From NCBI RefSeq assembly GCF_963576545.1, contig NW_026870430.1, positions 1 through 64,000 of the forward strand: a DNA stretch of 64,000 bases, read 5' to 3'. This DNA is from Limanda limanda (taxonomy: Eukaryota; Chordata; Actinopteri; Pleuronectiformes; Pleuronectidae). This document shows positions 1 through 9,004 of the stretch, in pieces; within the stretch, counting starts at the first letter, position 1; every line of letters starts with the position of its first letter. The position numbers were made by a program, and so were the translations under genes. Under the pieces are notes generated by a model. It saw nothing but the letters and a program-made list of their open reading frames with translations, had not been told where the DNA came from and searched no databases.

Positions 1-20
1 GAAAGCACATAGGAGAAAGA

Positions 21-175
21 GATATTCTTGAATAACTTTTTTTGTGAAGGTCGGAGAGACTTGGAAAGTGGTTGCATCTGGACTAATTTGGGTCCTGCGG
101 ATCGATTGGTACCATCCCCGAGCTTGTACGACCTTCGGAAGAGGTCGACCGACGAAATTCCCCCAAATCTGAGGA
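21..175 (+). repeat. Reference B monomer (155 bp, no telomeric motif)
   Basis: Runs from GATATTCTTG to the base before the next GATATTCTTG. Its first 40 bp equal those of monomer A. The next 81 bp are diverged but align to A without gaps, sharing ATCGAT, GGTACCATCC, GAGCTT and TTCGGAAG. The last 34 bp are unrelated to A and contain GGTCGACC and CCCCCAAATCTG in place of the TTAGGG tail. Recurrent variants are TGCGGATC/TGCAGATC, ATCCCCGAG/ATCCCTGAG, ACTAATTTGG/ACTAAATTGG and GACCGACG/GACCAACG. There are 93 copies. Each is separated from the next B by at least one A. Confidence 0.97.
129..150. repeat. B-specific inverted repeat and GGTCGACC palindrome
   Basis: CGACCT at 129-134 and AGGTCG at 142-147 form a perfect 6-bp stem around TCGGAAG, overlapping the 8-bp palindrome GGTCGACC at 143-150. 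The palindrome is broken in one copy near 29448-29452 (GGTCGTCC). The stem is weakened near 42323 (AGTGGTCG). It sits across the point where B departs from A. Confidence 0.7.
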
Positions 176-338
176 GATATTCTTGAATAACCTTTTTTGT
201 GAAGGTCGGAGAGACTTGCAAGTAGGCTCTACCCCCACTAAATGGGGTTGCGCGCATCGATCGGTACCATCCTTGAGCTTCTCCGACTTTCGGAAGGGTT
301 AGGGTTAGGGTTAGGGATGAAAGCACATAGGAGAAAGA
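176..338 (+). repeat. A monomer, post-B subtype
   Basis: This 163-bp A monomer directly follows a B. In this slot A usually reads GGGGTTGCGCGC instead of the usual GGGGTAGCGCGC. In the left part of the window it also often has AACCTTTTTTG instead of AACTTTTTTTG. Many later post-B copies additionally carry GATCAGTACC, which destroys the GGTACC site. Some post-B copies in 15-24 kb and 30-37 kb have the ordinary GGGGTAG form, so the link to position is strong but not absolute. Confidence 0.9.
296..316 (+). repeat. Embedded telomeric tract: GGG plus (TTAGGG)3
   Basis: First complete example of the 21-bp tract that ends every A monomer's conserved body. It has four GGG runs separated by TTA, the minimum for one intramolecular telomere-type G-quadruplex. 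B-to-B spacing shows all but 11 A monomers keep exactly three TTAGGG units. Ten have two, one has one, and none has more than three. The tract always has the same orientation. G-quadruplex folding is an inference from the known behaviour of the human telomeric repeat, not something the sequence proves. Confidence 0.97.
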
Positions 339-354
339 GATATTCTTGAATAAC

Positions 355-361
355 TTTTTTT
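355..361 (+). other. T7 run in the common block
   Basis: Seven consecutive T occur at offset 17-23 of nearly every A and B monomer, or six after CC in some post-B copies. A run of four or more T can end RNA polymerase III transcripts made from the plus strand, but I found no convincing internal A-box or B-box promoter, so this is only a possible termination point. It may equally be a rigid A-tract affecting nucleosome placement. Confidence 0.25.
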
Positions 362-363
362 GT

Positions 364-454
364 GAAGGTCGGAGAGACTTGCAAGTAGGCTCTACCCCCA
401 CTAAATGGGGTAGCGCGCATCGATCGGTACCATCCTTGAGCTTCTCCGACTTTC
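364..454. repeat. Long-range inverted repeat inside monomer A
   Basis: GAAGGTCGGAGA at 364-375 pairs with TCTCCGACTTTC at 443-454 in 11 of 12 positions; the exception would be a G-U pair in RNA. It encloses the inner CTACCCC/GGGGTAG repeat, so single-stranded DNA or a transcript of each A monomer could fold into nested stems. In monomer B the equivalent arms are GAAGGTCG and CGACCTTC, a perfect 8-bp match. No functional role is shown. Confidence 0.7.
392..413. repeat. Short inverted repeat CTACCCC-8-GGGGTAG
   Basis: A perfect 7-bp stem with an 8-nt spacer (CACTAAAT), present in ordinary A monomers. The post-B subtype changes the right arm to GGGGTTG and so loses one pair near the stem base. 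A one-base deletion at about 35658 changes the spacer of one copy. Monomer B has no such stem. Confidence 0.8.
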
Positions 455-2553
455 GGAAGGGTTAGGGTTAGGGTTAGGGATGAAAGCACATAGGAGAAAG
501 AGATATTCTTGAATAACTTTTTTTGTGAAGGTCGGAGAGACTTGGAAAGTGGTTGCATCTGGACTAATTTGGGTCCTGCGGATCGATTGGTACCATCCCT
601 GAGCTTGTACGACCTTCGGAAGAGGTCGACCGACGAAATTCCCCCAAATCTGAGGAGATATTCTTGAATAACCTTTTTTGTGAAGGTCGGAGAGACTTGC
701 AAGTAGGCTCTACCCCCACTAAATGGGGTTGCGCGCATCGATCGGTACCATCCTTGAGCTTCTCCGACTTTCGGAAGGGTTAGGGTTAGGGTTAGGGATG
801 AAAGCACATAGGAGAAAGAGATATTCTTGAATAACTTTTTTTGTGAAGGTCGGAGAGACTTGCAAGTAGGCTCTACCCCCACTAAATGGGGTAGCGCGCA
901 TCGATCGGTACCATCCTTGAGCTTCTCCGACTTTCGGAAGGGTTAGGGTTAGGGTTAGGGATGAAAGCACATAGGAGAAAGAGATATTCTTGAATAACTT
1001 TTTTTGTGAAGGTCGGAGAGACTTGGAAAGTGGTTGCATCTGGACTAATTTGGGTCCTGCGGATCGATTGGTACCATCCCTGAGCTTGTACGACCTTCGG
1101 AAGAGGTCGACCGACGAAATTCCCCCAAATCTGAGGAGATATTCTTGAATAACCTTTTTTGTGAAGGTCGGAGAGACTTGCAAGTAGGCTCTACCCCCAC
1201 TAAATGGGGTTGCGCGCATCGATCGGTACCATCCTTGAGCTTCTCCGACTTTCGGAAGGGTTAGGGTTAGGGTTAGGGATGAAAGCACATAGGAGAAAGA
1301 GATATTCTTGAATAACTTTTTTTGTGAAGGTCGGAGAGACTTGCAAGTAGGCTCTACCCCCACTAAATGGGGTAGCGCGCATCGATCGGTACCATCCTTG
1401 AGCTTCTCCGACTTTCGGAAGGGTTAGGGTTAGGGTTAGGGATGAAAGCACATAGGAGAAAGAGATATTCTTGAATAACTTTTTTTGTGAAGGTCGGAGA
1501 GACTTGCAAATAGGCTCTACCCCCACTAAATGGGGTAGCGCGCATCGATCGGTACCATCCTTGAGCTTCTCCGACTTTCGGAAGGGTTAGGGTTAGGGTT
1601 AGGGATGAAAGCACATAGGAGAAAGAGATATTCTTGAATAACTTTTTTTGTGAAGGTCGGAGAGACTTGCAAGTAGGCTCTACCCCCACTAAATGGGGTA
1701 GCGCGCATCGATCGGTACCATCCTTGAGCTTCTCCGACTTTCGGAAGGGTTAGGGTTAGGGTTAGGGATGAAAGCACATAGGAGAAAGAGATATTCTTGA
1801 ATAACTTTTTTTGTGAAGGTCGGAGAGACTTGGAAAGTGGTTGCATCTGGACTAATTTGGGTCCTGCAGATCGATTGGTACCATCCCCGAGCTTGTACGA
1901 CCTTCGGAAGAGGTCGACCGACGAAATTCCCCCAAATCTGAGGAGATATTCTTGAATAACCTTTTTTGTGAAGGTCGGAGAGACTTGCAAGTAGGCTCTA
2001 CCCCCACTAAATGGGGTTGCGCGCATCGATCGGTACCATCCTTGAGCTTCTCCGACTTTCGGAAGGGTTAGGGTTAGGGTTAGGGATGAAAGCACATAGG
2101 AGAAAGAGATATTCTTGAATAACTTTTTTTGTGAAGGTCGGAGAGACTTGCAAGTAGGCTCTACCCCCACTAAATGGGGTAGCGCGCATCGATCGGTACC
2201 ATCCTTGAGCTTCTCCGACTTTCGGAAGGGTTAGGGTTAGGGTTAGGGATGAAAGCACATAGGAGAAAGAGATATTCTTGAATAACTTTTTTTGTGAAGG
2301 TCGGAGAGACTTGCAAGTAGGCTCTACCCCCACTAAATGGGGTTGCGCGCATCGATCAGTACCATCCTTGAGCTTCTCCGACTTTCGGAAGGGTTAGGGT
2401 TAGGGTTAGGGATGAAAGCACATAGGAGAAAGAGATATTCTTGAATAACTTTTTTTGTGAAGGTCGGAGAGACTTGCAAGTAGGCTCTACCCCCACTAAA
2501 TGGGGTAGCGCGCATCGATCGGTACCATCCTTGAGCTTCTCCGACTTTCGGAA

Positions 2554-2568
2554 GGGTTAGGGTTAGGG
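2554..2568 (+). repeat. Two-unit telomeric tract (contracted); list of all ten
   Basis: GGG plus two TTAGGG, making a 157-bp A monomer. All ten two-unit tracts begin at 2554, 5768, 17044, 29597, 31694, 35079, 38455, 43440, 49549 and 58724. They account for every -6 bp deviation in B spacing. Six of them (29597, 38455, 43440, 49549, 58724, and the one-unit 20902 site's partner) lie in the first A after a B, 233 bp past the marker. Confidence 0.95.
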
Positions 2569-3214
2569 ATGAAAGCACATAGGAGAAAGAGATATTCTTG
2601 AATAACTTTTTTTGTGAAGGTCGGAGAGACTTGCAAGTAGGCTCTACCCCCACTAAATGGGGTAGCGCGCATCGATCGGTACCATCCTTGAGCTTCTCCG
2701 ACTTTCGGAAGGGTTAGGGTTAGGGTTAGGGATGAAAGCACATAGGAGAAAGAGATATTCTTGAATAACTTTTTTTGTGAAGGTCGGAGAGACTTGCAAG
2801 TAGGCTCTACCCCCACTAAATGGGGTAGCGCGCATCGATCGGTACCATCCTTGAGCTTCTCCGACTTTCGGAAGGGTTAGGGTTAGGGTTAGGGATGAAA
2901 GCACATAGGAGAAAGAGATATTCTTGAATAACTTTTTTTGTGAAGGTCGGAGAGACTTGGAAAGTGGTTGCATCTGGACTAATTTGGGTCCTGCGGATCG
3001 ATTGGTACCATCCCCGAGCTTGTACGACCTTCGGAAGAGGTCGACCGACGACATTCCCCCAAATCTGAGGAGATATTCTTGAATAACTTTTTTTGTGAAG
3101 GTCGGAGAGACTTGCAAGTAGGCTCTACCCCCACTAAATGGGGTAGCGCGCATCGATCGGTACCATCCTTGAGCTTCTCCGACTTTCGGAAGGGTTAGGG
3201 TTAGGGTTAGGGAT

Positions 3215-6200
3215 GAAAGCACATAGGAGAAAGAGATATTCTTGAATAACTTTTTTTGTGAAGGTCGGAGAGACTTGGAAAGTGGTTGCATCTGGACTAA
3301 TTTGGGTCCTGCGGATCGATTGGTACCATCCCCGAGCTTGTACGACCTTCGGAAGAGGTCGACCGACGAAATTCCCCCAAATCTGAGGAGATATTCTTGA
3401 ATAACCTTTTTTGTGAAGGTCGGAGAGACTTGCAAGTAGGCTCTACCCCCACTAAATGGGGTTGCGCGCATCGATCGGTACCATCCTTGAGCTTCTCCGA
3501 CTTTCGGAAGGGTTAGGGTTAGGGTTAGGGATGAAAGCACATAGGAGAAAGAGATATTCTTGAATAACTTTTTTTGTGAAGGTCGGAGAGACTTGCAAGT
3601 AGGCTCTACCCCCACTAAATGGGGTAGCGCGCATCGATCGGTACCATCCTTGAGCTTCTCCGACTTTCGGAAGGGTTAGGGTTAGGGTTAGGGATGAAAG
3701 CACATAGGAGAAAGAGATATTCTTGAATAACTTTTTTTGTGAAGGTCGGAGAGACTTGGAAAGTGGTTGCATCTGGACTAATTTGGGTCCTGCGGATCGA
3801 TTGGTACCATCCCTGAGCTTGTACGACCTTCGGAAGAGGTCGACCGACGAAATTCCCCCAAATCTGAGGAGATATTCTTGAATAACCTTTTTTGTGAAGG
3901 TCGGAGAGACTTGCAAGTAGGCTCTACCCCCACTAAATGGGGTTGCGCGCATCGATCGGTACCATCCTTGAGCTTCTCCGACTTTCGGAAGGGTTAGGGT
4001 TAGGGTTAGGGATGAAAGCACATAGGAGAAAGAGATATTCTTGAATAACTTTTTTTGTGAAGGTCGGAGAGACTTGCAAGTAGGCTCTACCCCCACTAAA
4101 TGGGGTAGCGCGCATCGATCGGTACCATCCTTGAGCTTCTCCGACTTTCGGAAGGGTTAGGGTTAGGGTTAGGGATGAAAGCACATAGGAGAAAGAGATA
4201 TTCTTGAATAACTTTTTTTGTGAAGGTCGGAGAGACTTGGAAAGTGGTTGCATCTGGACTAATTTGGGTCCTGCGGATCGATTGGTACCATCCCCGAGCT
4301 TGTACGACCTTCGGAAGAGGTCGACCGACGAAATTCCCCCAAATCTGAGGAGATATTCTTGAATAACTTTTTTTGTGAAGGTCGGAGAGACTTGCAAGTA
4401 GGCTCTACCCCCACTAAATGGGGTTGCGCGCATCGATCAGTACCATCCTTGAGCTTCTCCGACTTTCGGAAGGGTTAGGGTTAGGGTTAGGGATGAAAGC
4501 ACATAGGAGAAAGAGATATTCTTGAATAACTTTTTTTGTGAAGGTCGGAGAGACTTGCAAGTAGGCTCTACCCCCACTAAATGGGGTAGCGCGCATCGAT
4601 CGGTACCATCCTTGAGCTTCTCCGACTTTCGGAAGGGTTAGGGTTAGGGTTAGGGATGAAAGCACATAGGAGAAAGAGATATTCTTGAATAACTTTTTTT
4701 GTGAAGGTCGGAGAGACTTGCAAATAGGCTCTACCCCCACTAAATGGGGTAGCGCGCATCGATCGGTACCATCCTTGAGCTTCTCCGACTTTCGGAAGGG
4801 TTAGGGTTAGGGTTAGGGATGAAAGCACATAGGAGAAAGAGATATTCTTGAATAACTTTTTTTGTGAAGGTCGGAGAGACTTGCAAGTAGGCTCTACCCC
4901 CACTAAATGGGGTAGCGCGCATCGATCGGTACCATCCTTGAGCTTCTCCGACTTTCGGAAGGGTTAGGGTTAGGGTTAGGGATGAAAGCACATAGGAGAA
5001 AGAGATATTCTTGAATAACTTTTTTTGTGAAGGTCGGAGAGACTTGGAAAGTGGTTGCATCTGGACTAATTTGGGTCCTGCAGATCGATTGGTACCATCC
5101 CCGAGCTTGTACGACCTTCGGAAGAGGTCGACCGACGAAATTCCCCCAAATCTGAGGAGATATTCTTGAATAACCTTTTTTGTGAAGGTCGGAGAGACTT
5201 GCAAGTAGGCTCTACCCCCACTAAATGGGGTTGCGCGCATCGATCGGTACCATCCTTGAGCTTCTCCGACTTTCGGAAGGGTTAGGGTTAGGGTTAGGGA
5301 TGAAAGCACATAGGAGAAAGAGATATTCTTGAATAACTTTTTTTGTGAAGGTCGGAGAGACTTGCAAGTAGGCTCTACCCCCACTAAATGGGGTAGCGCG
5401 CATCGATCGGTACCATCCTTGAGCTTCTCCGACTTTCGGAAGGGTTAGGGTTAGGGTTAGGGATGAAAGCACATAGGAGAAAGAGATATTCTTGAATAAC
5501 TTTTTTTGTGAAGGTCGGAGAGACTTGCAAGTAGGCTCTACCCCCACTAAATGGGGTTGCGCGCATCGATCAGTACCATCCTTGAGCTTCTCCGACTTTC
5601 GGAAGGGTTAGGGTTAGGGTTAGGGATGAAAGCACATAGGAGAAAGAGATATTCTTGAATAACTTTTTTTGTGAAGGTCGGAGAGACTTGCAAGTAGGCT
5701 CTACCCCCACTAAATGGGGTAGCGCGCATCGATCGGTACCATCCTTGAGCTTCTCCGACTTTCGGAAGGGTTAGGGTTAGGGATGAAAGCACATAGGAGA
5801 AAGAGATATTCTTGAATAACTTTTTTTGTGAAGGTCGGAGAGACTTGCAAGTAGGCTCTACCCCCACTAAATGGGGTAGCGCGCATCGATCGGTACCATC
5901 CTTGAGCTTCTCCGACTTTCGGAAGGGTTAGGGTTAGGGTTAGGGATGAAAGCACATAGGAGAAAGAGATATTCTTGAATAACTTTTTTTGTGAAGGTCG
6001 GAGAGACTTGCAAGTAGGCTCTACCCCCACTAAATGGGGTAGCGCGCATCGATCGGTACCATCCTTGAGCTTCTCCGACTTTCGGAAGGGTTAGGGTTAG
6101 GGTTAGGGATGAAAGCACATAGGAGAAAGAGATATTCTTGAATAACTTTTTTTGTGAAGGTCGGAGAGACTTGGAAAGTGGTTGCATCTGGACTAATTTG

Positions 6201-6428
6201 GGTCCTGCGGATCGATTGGTACCATCCCCGAGCTTGTACGACCTTCGGAAGAGGTCGACCGACGACATTCCCCCAAATCTGAGGAGATATTCTTGAATAA
6301 CTTTTTTTGTGAAGGTCGGAGAGACTTGCAAGTAGGCTCTACCCCCACTAAATGGGGTAGCGCGCATCGATCGGTACCATCCTTGAGCTTCTCCGACTTT
6401 CGGAAGGGTTAGGGTTAGGGTTAGGGAT
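3215..6428 (+). repeat. Zone I higher-order repeat, copy 2 (3,214 bp)
   Basis: Markers 3277, 3758, 4239, 5046 and 6173 repeat the 2,2,4,6,1 pattern. The rare GACGACATT occurs again at 6266 and the two-unit telomeric tract at 5768, both exactly 3,214 bp after their copy-1 partners. Few point changes separate the copies, so the duplication is recent. Confidence 0.93.
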
Positions 6429-9004
6429 GAAAGCACATAGGAGAAAGAGATATTCTTGAATAACTTTTTTTGTGAAGGTCGGAGAGACTTGAAAAGTGGT
6501 TGCATCTGGACTAATTTGGGTCCTGCGGATCGATTGGTACCATCCCCGAGCTTGTACGACCTTCGGAAGAGGTCGACCGACGAAATTCCCCCAAATCTGA
6601 GGAGATATTCTTGAATAACCTTTTTTGTGAAGGTCGGAGAGACTTGCAAGTAGGCTCTACCCCCACTAAATGGGGTTGCGCGCATCGATCGGTACCATCC
6701 TTGAGCTTCTCCGACTTTCGGAAGGGTTAGGGTTAGGGTTAGGGATGAAAGCACATAGGAGAAAGAGATATTCTTGAATAACTTTTTTTGTGAAGGTCGG
6801 AGAGACTTGCAAGTAGGCTCTACCCCCACTAAATGGGGTAGCGCGCATCGATCGGTACCATCCTTGAGCTTCTCCGACTTTCGGAAGGGTTAGGGTTAGG
6901 GTTAGGGATGAAAGCACATAGGAGAAAGAGATATTCTTGAATAACTTTTTTTGTGAAGGTCGGAGAGACTTGGAAAGTGGTTGCATCTGGACTAATTTGG
7001 GTCCTGCGGATCGATTGGTACCATCCCTGAGCTTGTACGACCTTCGGAAGAGGTCGACCGACGAAATTCCCCCAAATCTGAGGAGATATTCTTGAATAAC
7101 CTTTTTTGTGAAGGTCGGAGAGACTTGCAAGTAGGCTCTACCCCCACTAAATGGGGTTGCGCGCATCGATCGGTACCATCCTTGAGCTTCTCCGACTTTC
7201 GGAAGGGTTAGGGTTAGGGTTAGGGATGAAAGCACATAGGAGAAAGAGATATTCTTGAATAACTTTTTTTGTGAAGGTCGGAGAGACTTGCAAGTAGGCT
7301 CTACCCCCACTAAATGGGGTAGCGCGCATCGATCGGTACCATCCTTGAGCTTCTCCGACTTTCGGAAGGGTTAGGGTTAGGGTTAGGGATGAAAGCACAT
7401 AGGAGAAAGAGATATTCTTGAATAACTTTTTTTGTGAAGGTCGGAGAGACTTGGAAAGTGGTTGCATCTGGACTAATTTGGGTCCTGCGGATCGATTGGT
7501 ACCATCCCCGAGCTTGTACGACCTTCGGAAGAGGTCGACCGACGAAATTCCCCCAAATCTGAGGAGATATTCTTGAATAACTTTTTTTGTGAAGGTCGGA
7601 GAGACTTGCAAGTAGGCTCTACCCCCACTAAATGGGGTTGCGCGCATCGATCAGTACCATCCTTGAGCTTCTCCGACTTTCGGAAGGGTTAGGGTTAGGG
7701 TTAGGGATGAAAGCACATAGGAGAAAGAGATATTCTTGAATAACTTTTTTTGTGAAGGTCGGAGAGACTTGCAAGTAGGCTCTACCCCCACTAAATGGGG
7801 TAGCGCGCATCGATCGGTACCATCCTTGAGCTTCTCCGACTTTCGGAAGGGTTAGGGTTAGGGTTAGGGATGAAAGCACATAGGAGAAAGAGATATTCTT
7901 GAATAACTTTTTTTGTGAAGGTCGGAGAGACTTGCAAATAGGCTCTACCCCCACTAAATGGGGTAGCGCGCATCGATCGGTACCATCCTTGAGCTTCTCC
8001 GACTTTCGGAAGGGTTAGGGTTAGGGTTAGGGATGAAAGCACATAGGAGAAAGAGATATTCTTGAATAACTTTTTTTGTGAAGGTCGGAGAGACTTGCAA
8101 GTAGGCTCTACCCCCACTAAATGGGGTAGCGCGCATCGATCGGTACCATCCTTGAGCTTCTCCGACTTTCGGAAGGGTTAGGGTTAGGGTTAGGGATGAA
8201 AGCACATAGGAGAAAGAGATATTCTTGAATAACTTTTTTTGTGAAGGTCGGAGAGACTTGGAAAGTGGTTGCATCTGGACTAATTTGGGTCCTGCGGATC
8301 GATTGGTACCATCCCCGAGCTTGTACGACCTTCGGAAGAGGTCGACCGACGAAATTCCCCCAAATCTGAGGAGATATTCTTGAATAACTTTTTTTGTGAA
8401 GGTCGGAGAGACTTGCAAGTAGGCTCTACCCCCACTAAATGGGGTTGCGCGCATCGATCAGTACCATCCTTGAGCTTCTCCGACTTTCGGAAGGGTTAGG
8501 GTTAGGGTTAGGGATGAAAGCACATAGGAGAAAGAGATATTCTTGAATAACTTTTTTTGTGAAGGTCGGAGAGACTTGCAAGTAGGCTCTACCCCCACTA
8601 AATGGGGTAGCGCGCATCGATCGGTACCATCCTTGAGCTTCTCCGACTTTCGGAAGGGTTAGGGTTAGGGTTAGGGATGAAAGCACATAGGAGAAAGAGA
8701 TATTCTTGAATAACTTTTTTTGTGAAGGTCGGAGAGACTTGCAAGTAGGCTCTACCCCCACTAAATGGGGTAGCGCGCATCGATCGGTACCATCCTTGAG
8801 CTTCTCCGACTTTCGGAAGGGTTAGGGTTAGGGTTAGGGATGAAAGCACATAGGAGAAAGAGATATTCTTGAATAACTTTTTTTGTGAAGGTCGGAGAGA
8901 CTTGCAAGTAGGCTCTACCCCCACTAAATGGGGTAGCGCGCATCGATCGGTACCATCCTTGAGCTTCTCCGACTTTCGGAAGGGTTAGGGTTAGGGTTAG
9001 GGAT
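6429..9004 (+). repeat. Shortened higher-order unit (2,576 bp), pattern 2,2,4,4
   Basis: Begins in the same phase as the 3,214-bp copies (markers 6491, 6972, 7453, 8260), but the 6A run and the B-A pair are replaced by a 4A run. The first B has CTTGAAAAG instead of CTTGGAAAG (6491). The fourth B (8260) resembles the third at 7453 (TGCGGATC, later CAGTACC) rather than its positional partner at 5046 (TGCAGATC), so the unit probably arose by an 807-bp out-of-register exchange. Confidence 0.85.

Larger units (their letters stand above)
339..501 (+). repeat. Reference A monomer (163 bp, ends in TTAGGG tail)
   Basis: The commonest unit of the window. Offsets within it: 1-40 common block shared with B, including a T7 run at 17-23; 41-80 middle block with the CTACCCC/GGGGTAG inverted repeat; 81-121 block with ATCGAT, GGTACC and TTTCGGAAG; 122-163 A-specific tail with TTAGGG units followed by GATGAAAGCACATAGG. 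GCGCGC, ATCGAT and GGTACC lie close together at offsets 75-92. Recurrent variants include GCAAGT/GCAAAT, GCTCTACC/GCTTTACC, GCGCGC/GCGCAC, GCGCGC/GCACGC and GTAGCG/GTAACG. Confidence 0.97.
1..3214 (+). repeat. Zone I higher-order repeat, copy 1 (3,214 bp)
   Basis: Contains B at markers 63, 544, 1025, 1832 and 2959, followed by 2, 2, 4, 6 and 1 A monomers. Diagnostic features shared with the next copy at exactly +3,214 bp are a two-unit telomeric tract (2554), an AGTACC variant (about 2357) and the rare GACGACATT change in B (3052). The third B differs between copies: ATCCCTGAG here, ATCCCCGAG at +3,214. Confidence 0.93.

Noticed and set aside
81..130. tRNA-derived or polymerase III internal promoter (SINE-like origin)
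   Set aside because: GATCGATTGGTACC is only loosely like a B box, and there is no A box at the right distance, no poly-A tail and no target-site duplication.
129..150. CENP-B box in B (TTCGGAAGAGGTCG region)
   Set aside because: Compared with the consensus TTCG-N4-A-N2-CGGG, it has TTCG and the A but not CGGG. The A-monomer TTTCGGAAGGG also fails at the required A. I see no match on either strand.
355..361. Rho-independent bacterial terminator before a T run
   Set aside because: The T7 run has no adjacent GC-rich hairpin upstream on the plus strand, and the window is not bacterial.
392..413. CTACCCC/GGGGTAG as transposon terminal inverted repeats
   Set aside because: The arms are only 8 nt apart, recur in every A monomer and have no target duplication. 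It is an internal dyad of the satellite.
2653..3615. Long minus-strand open frame (320 codons), with similar ones of 60-320 codons throughout
   Set aside because: They are tandem read-through of A and B monomers in shifting frames, include translated CCCTAA repeats, overlap each other on the same strand and have no distinct start context. Nothing suggests a real protein.
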